Positions 26,963 to 34,234 of a stretch of 54,226 nucleotides of DNA are shown here, in pieces. The position numbers and the translations under genes are program-made. Every line of letters starts with the position of its first letter. Positions within the stretch are counted from its first letter, which is position 1. The stretch covers positions 1 to 54,226 of the forward strand of contig NZ_JAHEHZ010000004.1 of NCBI RefSeq assembly GCF_024639605.1. Direction: 5' to 3'. The notes beneath the pieces were generated by a model. It ran no database searches. It saw only the letters and a list, made by a program, of their open reading frames with translations, and had not been told where the DNA came from. The stretch is from Roseobacter sp. Its GTDB lineage: Bacteria > Pseudomonadota > Alphaproteobacteria > Rhodobacterales > Rhodobacteraceae.

Positions 26963-28033
26963 ATGTTGGACAGCAGCTCCACAGCACCGGTGATGGTGCG
27001 CCCTGCAAACGCGGCGGCAGATCATCCCGAAGTCGCCCGGCCAAGAACGGGTATCCTGCTTGCCAACCTCGGCACGCCGGACAATTACGATTACTGGTCA
27101 ATGCGCCGCTATCTTAACGAGTTTCTGTCGGACCGCCGGGTGATCGATTACAGCCCCTGGATCTGGCAGCCGCTGCTTCAGCTGATCATCCTCAGCAAAC
27201 GTCCGTTTTCCAGCGGTGCCGCATATAAATCGATCTGGAACGAGGCAGAGGGGGAAAGCCCTCTGATGACGATCACCAAGGCACAAACAGCCCGTGTCGC
27301 ACAGACCATGAAAGAGCGGTACGGCGACGAGGTGATGGTCGATTTCTGCATGCGTTACGGCAACCCCTCGACCCGGTCAAAAGTGGCAGAGATGACAGCG
27401 GCAGGTTGCCGTAAGATTTTGTTTTTCCCGCTTTATCCTCATTATGCCGGTGCCACGTCAGCCACCGCAAATGACGAGTTTTTCCGCGCGCTGACCTATG
27501 AAAAATGGCAACCCGTGACGCGAACCGTTGAGCCCTATTTTGACCGGCCCGACTATATTGAGGCGCTCGCGCAATCTATTGAAACCGCCTATGCCGGGCT
27601 CGATAAAAAGCCCGATATTCTCGTGTGTTCCTATCACGGTGTGCCGATCCGCTATCTGATGGAGGGTGATCCCTATCATTGCCAGTGTCAGAAAACGACA
27701 CGGCTGCTGAAAGAGCGCCTGGGCTGGGAGGACACCGAGATCACCACGACGTTCCAGTCAAAGTTCGGCCCCGAAGAGTGGCTGCAGCCCTATACCGTCG
27801 AGGAAGTTGCGCGCCTCGCAGAAGCCGGCAAAAAGAACATCGCCGTCTGCGCGCCCGCCTTTTCCGCGGACTGCATCGAAACGCTTGAAGAGATTAACGA
27901 AGAGATCAAGGAAAGCTTTGAAGAGGCGGGCGGTGAGCATTTCACCTATATTCCCTGCCTGAACGACAATGACGCGCATATCGAGGCACTGTCGAATGTG
28001 ATCAGCGATAATCTGAAAGGCTGGATCGGTTGA
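26963..28033 (+). CDS. hemH: Ferrochelatase
   Basis: HemH inserts Fe(II) into protoporphyrin IX to make haem at the membrane surface. The 356-residue product shows GILLANLGTPDNYDYWSMRRYLNEFLSD, the catalytic His in VCSYHGVP, the GDPYHCQCQKTTRLL segment and the acidic metal site FSADCIETLEEI. ATG 26963 (MLDSSSTAPVMV) has GAGG eight bases upstream; a TTG at 26903 would overlap the methyltransferase end. A strong terminator follows. Confidence 0.97.
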   Translation: MLDSSSTAPVMVRPANAAADHPEVARPRTGILLANLGTPDNYDYWSMRRYLNEFLSDRRVIDYSPWIWQPLLQLIILSKRPFSSGAAYKSIWNEAEGESPLMTITKAQTARVAQTMKERYGDEVMVDFCMRYGNPSTRSKVAEMTAAGCRKILFFPLYPHYAGATSATANDEFFRALTYEKWQPVTRTVEPYFDRPDYIEALAQSIETAYAGLDKKPDILVCSYHGVPIRYLMEGDPYHCQCQKTTRLLKERLGWEDTEITTTFQSKFGPEEWLQPYTVEEVARLAEAGKKNIAVCAPAFSADCIETLEEINEEIKESFEEAGGEHFTYIPCLNDNDAHIEALSNVISDNLKGWIG

Positions 28034-28070
28034 TTCGATCCGGGCTGGTCAGTTTCTGATCACCGGACGT

Positions 28071-28101
28071 AAAAAAGGCGGCACATCAGCGCCGCCTTTT
28101 T
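28071..28101. terminator. Bidirectional intrinsic terminator after hemH
   Basis: GGCGGC (28077-28082) pairs with GCCGCC (28091-28096), with six A residues before and five T residues after. It terminates hemH rightward and, read leftward, the 57-residue gene that ends at 28122. Confidence 0.92.
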
Positions 28102-28121
28102 AATGTGCGTCGCTGTAAAGA

Positions 28122-28295
28122 TTACAGCGCAGCAGCAACGATCGCGAGAAGAATGATCGGCAGCAGGATACCTACAGACGAACCGTTTGCTTCTTCTACG
28201 ACGACAGGTGCTTCAACGACGGGCTCTTCAAGCGAACCTGCAAAAGCTGTCGATGCTGCGGCTGTCAGTGCAGCTGCGAGAACGAGTTTTTTCAT
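28122..28295 (-). CDS. 57-residue exported small protein with a hydrophobic tail
   Basis: The short product starts MKKLVLAAALTAAASTAFAG, a clear signal peptide. A Glu/Val/Pro linker (EEPVVEAPVVVEE) follows, then a C-terminal hydrophobic helix (VGILLPIILLAIVAAAL). The mature part is only about 37 residues, most of it the membrane helix, so it is likely a tiny inner-membrane protein facing the periplasm. GGAGG eight bases before the ATG supports translation. I recall similar roseobacter small proteins beside hemH being called ferrochelatase, which the sequence does not support. A strong leader hairpin lies upstream. Confidence 0.75.
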   Translation of the reverse strand: MKKLVLAAALTAAASTAFAGSLEEPVVEAPVVVEEANGSSVGILLPIILLAIVAAAL

Positions 28296-28314
28296 ATCAT
28301 AACCTCCAGAAAAG

Positions 28315-28340
28315 GCGTGCTTCGCACCGCGATAGCACGC
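28315..28340 (-). promoter_or_regulatory. Long leader hairpin before the 57-residue protein
   Basis: GCGTGCT (28315-28321) pairs with AGCACGC (28334-28340), and inside it TCGC pairs with GCGA, making about eleven pairs with one bulge and a three-base loop. In the minus-strand RNA it is followed by CTTTTCT and then the GGAGG ribosome site, so it could affect either translation or termination. Confidence 0.55.
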
Positions 28341-28435
28341 GCCCAAGACTTACCTCGTGCTTCTTTTCTAAACAGCATAGCATCACGTTTGCAAACCGGA
28401 TTCGGATTTTATCACGCAAAATCGGCACCATGTCG

Positions 28436-29044
28436 TCAAATTAGCAACACCTGTGTACCGACCCGTGCATAGCTGAAAAGTTCGGAGATATGTTCGTTGT
28501 ACAGACCGATGCAGCCATTTGACGACTGACGCCCGATTTTGCGTGTGTCGTGGGTGCCGTGGATCCGGTAGTAGGTCCAGCTGAGATAAAGCGCGTGCGT
28601 ACCCAGCGGGTTGTCCGGACCGGGGCCGATATATTCCGGCCATTCGGGGTTACGCTCCAGCATGGAGGGCGTCGGACGCCAGCTGGGCCCTTCGACTTTG
28701 CGGGTCACCTTGGTGCGTCCGCGACGGGTCAGCTCCTCGGAAAGCGGCACGCTGGACGGATAAAGCTTATAAAGTCCGCCCTCTTCCCAGTAATGCAGGG
28801 CCCGGCTGTCGATATCGACAAGAATCGCCCCGTTGTTGAGGTTGGAAAAATACGGCTGCCAGTCGAGCGTCCTGAAGCTCGACACATTGCGGCGCACGGT
28901 TTCTGTCAGATCACGCTCGCCAACTGTTGTGGTCGTTGAGTTTACAGACCCCGTATCCTGGGCGATCGCTGGGGTTGCAAGCATCGCCGCAGACCCGGCC
29001 AGAAAAGACCGGCGGCTTTGATGAAACGTCTTTTTATCAGACAT
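28436..29044 (-). CDS. Exported L,D-transpeptidase (YkuD), Tat-type signal
   Basis: This 202-residue enzyme of the YkuD family cross-links peptidoglycan or attaches proteins to it. A Tat-like signal has RR at 11-12 (QSRRSFLAGSAAML) and cleavage near PAIA-QD. The catalytic region has H162 in YRIHGTHD and the nucleophile C178 in SSNGCIGL. The start at 29044 has GGAGG six bases upstream; longer frames lack it. It is divergent from a CAP-domain lipoprotein that is itself convergent with a second YkuD gene. Confidence 0.92.
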   Translation of the reverse strand: MSDKKTFHQSRRSFLAGSAAMLATPAIAQDTGSVNSTTTTVGERDLTETVRRNVSSFRTLDWQPYFSNLNNGAILVDIDSRALHYWEEGGLYKLYPSSVPLSEELTRRGRTKVTRKVEGPSWRPTPSMLERNPEWPEYIGPGPDNPLGTHALYLSWTYYRIHGTHDTRKIGRQSSNGCIGLYNEHISELFSYARVGTQVLLI

Positions 29045-29203
29045 GGGATGCCTCCAGGCAAAATAACATTCAGAGGCAACAATATTGCGTAAGAGCATCA
29101 GTCGCAAATCAAAGAGATGTCATCAGGCGGCAATACGCTAAAGTGAGTTTGAATTACCACGCACGCCAGGCTATGTGCTGCAACGGCTTAGCAGGAGTGT
29201 GCC

Positions 29204-29752
29204 ATGATCCGCCTTACATCGATTCTACTGGTACTCAGTACCCTGCTTGTCGCCTGTGGCGCGCCAACCCCAAACCGTCTGGGATCAGACGGCAAACCAT
29301 TGCCGCAGCTTTACCGGATCAAGAACTCCGACACGTCCAAGATACAATTCCGGATCCTCGATGCTGTAAATGCGCTGAGGGCCGCGTCATCGCGCCCGGC
29401 AGTAGAGCTTGATGCACAGCTGAATGCCGCAGCAGCGACCCATTCACGCGACATGTCCAATCAGAACCGGCCCTGGCATTTCGGATCGGACGGATCCTCT
29501 CCGATCGACCGGATCCGGCGCGTGGGCTTTCCCGGTGACCTCGTCGGAGAGACCATCTCAGAGACTTATGAGACAGAGCTCGAGACCCTTGCCGCCTGGA
29601 TGGATCAGGAAGACACACGCCGGGTGATCCTGTCGCCGCGCGCCAATAAAATGGGGTTTGCCTGGTTTCAGGAATCCAACGGTAAAATCTGGTGGACCCT
29701 GATCATGGGTGCCGATGTCTTCGCCCCACAGGTCTCGCGCAACGCGTTCTGA
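29204..29752 (+). CDS. CAP-domain (SCP-like) lipoprotein
   Basis: This 182-residue lipoprotein has signal and lipobox LVAC with the modified cysteine at 18. The CAP domain (about 50-175) includes ILDAVNALRAASSRPAVELDAQLNAAAATHSRDM, RPWHFGSDGSSPIDRIRRVGFPGDLVGETI and NKMGFAWFQESNGKIWWTLIMG. CAP proteins in bacteria are secreted or surface proteins with mostly unknown roles; some bind lipids or cell wall. AGGAG precedes the ATG by six bases. It sits between two L,D-transpeptidase genes, ending two bases from the second, which supports a cell-wall role. Confidence 0.88.
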   Translation: MIRLTSILLVLSTLLVACGAPTPNRLGSDGKPLPQLYRIKNSDTSKIQFRILDAVNALRAASSRPAVELDAQLNAAAATHSRDMSNQNRPWHFGSDGSSPIDRIRRVGFPGDLVGETISETYETELETLAAWMDQEDTRRVILSPRANKMGFAWFQESNGKIWWTLIMGADVFAPQVSRNAF

Positions 29753-29754
29753 TC

Positions 29755-30252
29755 TCAGGCGCTCAGAACAATCAGCGTTTCATCCGCGACCATGGCATAG
29801 ATCTCTTCGATCTCGTCATTGGTCACGGCGATGCAGCCCCATGTCCAGTCTTTTCCGTCAGGTTTGCGGGGATGCCGCTGTCCGTGGATGAAGATATCAC
29901 CACCGGGTGATTTGTTCATTGCGCGGGCAACTTCCACGTCTTTGACATTAGGATATGAGATCCCCAGCGACAGGTGGAAATCGCTGTTCGGGTTGCGCCG
30001 GTCGATCCGGTATGTGCCCTCCGGCGTTTTGCCGTCGCCCTCAAACTGCTTGTGGCCCTGAGGGGCAAAACCAAGGTTGATATCGTAACTGCTGAGCGCG
30101 GTATCGTGATGCAGAAGATGCATCCGTCGCGCGCTCTTGTTCACGTAAACCATGGTGACTTCCGGTCCTGTGTACCGGCGGAATTTCGAGTCGGCACAAG
30201 CCCCGAGCGAAAATGTCGCTACGGTGCCGAGTAACATATCTCTGCGACGCAT
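29755..30252 (-). CDS. L,D-transpeptidase (YkuD) with lipoprotein signal
   Basis: The 165-residue YkuD enzyme is predicted to be lipid-anchored: MRRRDMLLGTVATFSLGAC has a lipobox with C19 and a twin-arginine start. The catalytic region has H123 in FIHGQRHPRK and the nucleophile C140 in WTWGCIAV. Between them and the N-terminus lie MHLLHHDTALSSYDINLGFAPQGHKQFEGDGKTPEGTYRIDRRN, typical of YkuD. A longer frame from 30339 overlaps the ion channel and lacks the lipoprotein start at its terminus. It is last in a long minus-strand run. Confidence 0.9.
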   Translation of the reverse strand: MRRRDMLLGTVATFSLGACADSKFRRYTGPEVTMVYVNKSARRMHLLHHDTALSSYDINLGFAPQGHKQFEGDGKTPEGTYRIDRRNPNSDFHLSLGISYPNVKDVEVARAMNKSPGGDIFIHGQRHPRKPDGKDWTWGCIAVTNDEIEEIYAMVADETLIVLSA

Positions 30253-30331
30253 TTTTCTGCTGTCCCGTTTTTTGCCTTTGCGGCGTACTGCTCTCGATAG
30301 TTTGTTCTTAACCAATACCATGAGAAAACGG

Positions 30332-31135
30332 TTAATCAAACTTCACTTTTTCGTCAGCCCTGGAGTTTTTTTCCAGTCTTTCCTCAATCGCGATCAGCCG
30401 GTGCAGCACTTCATCGCGATAGGCATCGGTGACCGCCCCCGCTTCTTCGTGGTGCGCATCCTGCATGGAATTGACGATCAGACCGACCAGCAGGTTCACC
30501 ACCGCAAAAGTCGTGACCATGATAAAGGGCACGAAAAACGCCCAGGCATAGGGGTAAACCTCCATCACCGGGCGCACGATGCCCATCGACCAGCTCTCAA
30601 GCGTCATGATCTGGAAAAGCGTGTATCCGCTCTGTGGCAGCGAGCCGAACCAGTCGGGAAAACTTGATCCGAAGAGTTTGGTAGCCATCACCGCGCCGAT
30701 GTAGAAAATAATCGCCATGAGCAGAAAAACGCTCCCCATGCCGGGCAGGGCCGTAATAAAACCCTCGACCACCCGGCGCAGCCGCGGGGCCACTGAAATC
30801 ACGCGCAGCACCCGCAGGATCCGCAGCGCGCGCAGCACCGACAGCCCCTGAGACGCAGGTGCCAGAGCCGCCCCCACGATCAGCAGATCAAAAACATTCC
30901 AGCCGCTTTTGAAAAACCGCCACCCACGGGCAATGATTTTCAAAGCGATTTCTATGACAAAGAACGCAAGGCACGCCTGGTCCAGCGCCAGGATCAGCGG
31001 CCCGGCCTCGGCCATCAGCGCCTTTGACGTCTCCATTCCCAGCACCACGGCATTGATCAGAATGACCGCAACGACGAGATTGGTGACCCAGGTCTGGCTC
31101 AGCCAGTCGTCCAGTCGTTGCCGGAAATTCATCAT
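30332..31135 (-). CDS. Bacterial voltage-gated sodium channel (NaChBac/NavBac family)
   Basis: The 267-residue protein has the full one-domain channel layout. S1 is about 17-36, S2 has E62 and K66, S3 has N80 and D83. S4 has four gating arginines at every third residue (102, 105, 108, 111). S5 is about 130-152 and the selectivity filter TLESWSM at 178-184. S6 is about 195-224 and a C-terminal coiled coil about 238-260. The filter resembles NaChBac (TLESWAS), so Na+ is the likely ion. Such channels assemble as tetramers in the inner membrane. Start could be either of two adjacent ATGs (31135 or 31132). It is 17 bases after an RNA methyltransferase gene. Confidence 0.93.
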   Translation of the reverse strand: MMNFRQRLDDWLSQTWVTNLVVAVILINAVVLGMETSKALMAEAGPLILALDQACLAFFVIEIALKIIARGWRFFKSGWNVFDLLIVGAALAPASQGLSVLRALRILRVLRVISVAPRLRRVVEGFITALPGMGSVFLLMAIIFYIGAVMATKLFGSSFPDWFGSLPQSGYTLFQIMTLESWSMGIVRPVMEVYPYAWAFFVPFIMVTTFAVVNLLVGLIVNSMQDAHHEEAGAVTDAYRDEVLHRLIAIEERLEKNSRADEKVKFD

Positions 31136-31152
31136 AGTCTCCCTACCTGAGA

Positions 31153-32382
31153 TCAGCCCTGCATATGGGGGGCCGTGAAGCTGCCCACAAGCTCAACATG
31201 GCTCGACCAGCGGAACTGATCGACGACCTGCACCCAGTCGGCTGACCAGCCCGCCCCGACCAGCACCGCCGCATCGCGCGCAAACGTCACCGGGTTGCAG
31301 GAGACATAAGCAATTTTTGTGACATCTGACTTAATCAGCTCGGCAATCTGTGCTTCGGCCCCGGCGCGCGGCGGATCAAGCACAACCGCTCCGGTTTTGC
31401 GCAACTCATCGGGCATCAGCGGGCGGCGAAAGAGATCACGTGCCTCTGTTGTGATGGTTTTCAGCCCCTTTGCATGCCGCCAGCCGGCATCAAGAGAGGC
31501 AAGCATGGCAGCCTCGCCCTCGACAGCATGGACTTCGGCATGCGCAGCAAGCGGCAGCGAAAAAGTCCCGCAGCCGGCAAAAAGATCGATGACCCGACGG
31601 GCTCCTGCTGTGACTTCCAGCACAGCATCCGTCAGCACCTGCTGTCCGTGCAGAGTGGCCTGAAGAAAAGCGCCCGGCGGCGGGGACACCTGTGCCGCAC
31701 CGATGCTGTGCACGGGGGGTTCGCGCATCGCGACCACCTCATCCTCCCATGTGAGCCGTGCAAGCTTCATGCTCTCACAGATTGCGGCCAGTTGCTGGCG
31801 CAGGGGACCGTCGAGCGGTTTGCCATGGCTCACCGCGACATCGAGGCCGTTTTCCGCCCCTGTCACCATCACTGACAATGCCGTCTTCCGGCTGGCACCC
31901 ACCAGCGCCAGCGCCTCTGCAACGGCGCGCCCGGCAAGCACGTCCGGTTCCAGCAAAAGACACCCGGGTATTTCGATAATCGTATCCGACGCGCGCCCGT
32001 GAAAGCCTGCCATGGCACCCTTTTTCGTCCGGCGCGCGGCAAATCCCGCGCGGCGTCGCGTGCCCGCAGGAGAAGTTACGACCGGGCGCAGAACAGTCTC
32101 TGTTCCGTGGGCTTTCAGCGCATTGCGCACCACATCGGTTTTCCAGGCCGCGACAAAATCATCGTCAGCATGTTGCAGCTGACAGCCACCGCAGGACCTG
32201 AAATGCGGACAGGGTGCCGCGACCCGCCGGTCCGAGGGCGTAATGATTTTCACATCTCGCGCACGCCCGTCGATGACCTCTGCCTCGACCTCTTCGCCCG
32301 GCAGCGTCAGCGGGATGAAGACCGGCCCCTCGGCCACGCCATCGCCCTGCAGCCCCAGCCGCGAAATTCTGTACCCGGTCAT
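31153..32382 (-). CDS. RumA/TrmA-type RNA (uracil-5-)-methyltransferase with Fe-S cluster
   Basis: This 409-residue enzyme probably makes 5-methyluridine in rRNA or tRNA. An N-terminal TRAM domain spans about 1-58. A 4Fe-4S motif, CPHFRSCGGCQLQH, is near 68-81. The SAM-binding region is VIDLFAGCGTFSLPLA. The catalytic Cys lies in YVSCNPVTFARD near the C-terminus, and DPPRAGA precedes it. I chose ATG 32382 (MTGYRISRLGLQGDGVAEG), the usual start. Whether the target is 23S rRNA (RlmD/RlmC-like) or another RNA cannot be told. It is 19 bases downstream of the ABC exporter pair. Confidence 0.9.
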   Translation of the reverse strand: MTGYRISRLGLQGDGVAEGPVFIPLTLPGEEVEAEVIDGRARDVKIITPSDRRVAAPCPHFRSCGGCQLQHADDDFVAAWKTDVVRNALKAHGTETVLRPVVTSPAGTRRRAGFAARRTKKGAMAGFHGRASDTIIEIPGCLLLEPDVLAGRAVAEALALVGASRKTALSVMVTGAENGLDVAVSHGKPLDGPLRQQLAAICESMKLARLTWEDEVVAMREPPVHSIGAAQVSPPPGAFLQATLHGQQVLTDAVLEVTAGARRVIDLFAGCGTFSLPLAAHAEVHAVEGEAAMLASLDAGWRHAKGLKTITTEARDLFRRPLMPDELRKTGAVVLDPPRAGAEAQIAELIKSDVTKIAYVSCNPVTFARDAAVLVGAGWSADWVQVVDQFRWSSHVELVGSFTAPHMQG

Positions 32383-32401
32383 ATTTCTGTCCTGCGGAAA
32401 A

Positions 32402-34234
32402 CTATTCTGCTGCTTCTGTCCGGATAAACCCGCCGGACTGAAGATTCCAGTACTGTGCATAGAGACCGCCGCGCGCCATCAGCTCGCTGTGGCTGCCGTC
32501 TTCAACGATCCGGCCTGCGTCCATTACAATTATCCGGTCCATTTCCGTCAACGTTGACAGCCGGTGCGCAATGGCCAGCACAGTTTTGCCGTCCATCACC
32601 CGTTCGAGTGCGGTCTGGATGGAGGCTTCGACTTCGCTGTCGAGCGCGCTGGTGGCCTCATCAAGCACCAGAACCGGCGCGTCTTTCAGAATGGCACGGG
32701 CAAGAGCGATCCGCTGTCGCTGTCCGCCCGAAAGCTTCACCCCGCGCTCGCCCAGATGCGCGTCATAGCCGGTGCGGCCTTTGTGATCCTGCAGATCGGG
32801 GATAAACTCATGCGCTTCGGCCTTGCGCGCAGCCGCCATCACGTCTTCTTCGGTCGCACCCGGATTGCCATACCCGATGTTGTCGCGCGCCGAGCGGTTA
32901 AACATCGCCGTTTCCTGGGTCACCATGCCGATGTTACGCCTCAGGCTCGCCTGCGTGACCTTCGATATATCCTGTCCGTCGATCTCGATATGACCCTCTT
33001 CGGGCTCATAGAGCCGCAAAAGCAGGGAAACGAGCGTTGATTTACCGGCACCCGACGCCCCGACGATTCCCAGTTTTTCGCCCGGGCGGATGTCGATCGT
33101 GATGTCCTGAACACCGCCCTTGTCCCGCCCGTAGGCAAAACCGATTTTCTGCAGAGAAATGCGGCCCTCGGTCACTTCCAGGTCTCGCGCACCGGGCGCG
33201 TTTTCAAGCCGGTTGCGCGGCGTGAGCGTGCGCACACCATCCTCTATCTCGCCGATATTGGCATAGATCTGCATCAGCGTGAAACTGACCCAACCGGTCA
33301 TCTGCGCGATGCGGATCGCGATCGCACCGGCTGCAACGATATCGCCCTGGGTGGCCTGCCCCCCCTGCCAGAGCAGAACGGTGCCTCCAAGCAGAATGAC
33401 CGGCAAAAGCCCTGCCAGCGACATCAGCGCAAAGCGGAAGCCCGCAGCAAGATATCCGAACTCCAGCGCCCGCGCGCGGAATGACTTCATCGCCCCGAGG
33501 GCCGCGCGATCCTCGTGATCGTCATGGGCGAAGAGCTTGACGGTTTTGATATTGGTGATCGTATCGACCACCTGCCCCGACACCATCGCCCGCGCGCCGG
33601 CACGTCCGGCAGAGCGCGCCCGGATCCTTGGCAAAAACCAGCGGATCATGGCGAAATAGGCTATCAGCCAGACACCGAATCCCAGCGCCACGCGCCAGTC
33701 GATAGCCAGCAGCAAAAGGACCGAGCCCAGGAGCGAGGCCAGTGCAAAGGCCACAACGTTGATCATTTCAGAAACCACTTCGGTGACCGCCCGGGCCGTC
33801 TGCATCTGTTTCTGCGCAATGCGACCGGCGAAATCATCATCGAAAAACCCGACGGTCTGGCCCAGCGTCCAGCGGTGCAGGCGAGACAGCACCAGCGGGT
33901 TTACGTTGGGCTGCACAACAATCGCGTTGGCCGACGCCGACAGCCCGAACAAAAGCGGTCGCGCAATCAGGAAAAACGCCACCGCTCCTGCCAGAACCGC
34001 CATATTAGAGCCTGAAAAGAACGCCTCCGGACCGCTGGCCGCCGTGGCATCTATGACCATACCGAGGATGAGCGCCGTGCCCGCCTCCATCACACCCGCG
34101 GCCGCCGAAAAGAACGCAGCCAGCCAGAGCGCAGGCCAGGCGCCCGACAGACACCAGCGCATGAAGGCGCCGAGGCTTTCGGGCGGCGGCCCCTCAGCCG
34201 GGCGGAATGCGTCGATCCGGTCGTTGATGTTCAC
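32402..34234 (-). CDS. ABC exporter half-transporter B (membrane plus ATPase)
   Basis: This 610-residue type I exporter subunit has a membrane domain in the first about 330 residues and an ATPase after it. Walker A is GASGAGKST, the signature LSGGQRQRIALARAIL, Walker B VLVLDEATSALDSE, and the H-loop AIAHRLSTL. All catalytic residues look intact. It overlaps the start of the preceding exporter by four bases, so the two form a likely heterodimer of the MsbA or multidrug kind. The substrate is unknown. Confidence 0.9.
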   Translation of the reverse strand: MNINDRIDAFRPAEGPPPESLGAFMRWCLSGAWPALWLAAFFSAAAGVMEAGTALILGMVIDATAASGPEAFFSGSNMAVLAGAVAFFLIARPLLFGLSASANAIVVQPNVNPLVLSRLHRWTLGQTVGFFDDDFAGRIAQKQMQTARAVTEVVSEMINVVAFALASLLGSVLLLLAIDWRVALGFGVWLIAYFAMIRWFLPRIRARSAGRAGARAMVSGQVVDTITNIKTVKLFAHDDHEDRAALGAMKSFRARALEFGYLAAGFRFALMSLAGLLPVILLGGTVLLWQGGQATQGDIVAAGAIAIRIAQMTGWVSFTLMQIYANIGEIEDGVRTLTPRNRLENAPGARDLEVTEGRISLQKIGFAYGRDKGGVQDITIDIRPGEKLGIVGASGAGKSTLVSLLLRLYEPEEGHIEIDGQDISKVTQASLRRNIGMVTQETAMFNRSARDNIGYGNPGATEEDVMAAARKAEAHEFIPDLQDHKGRTGYDAHLGERGVKLSGGQRQRIALARAILKDAPVLVLDEATSALDSEVEASIQTALERVMDGKTVLAIAHRLSTLTEMDRIIVMDAGRIVEDGSHSELMARGGLYAQYWNLQSGGFIRTEAAE

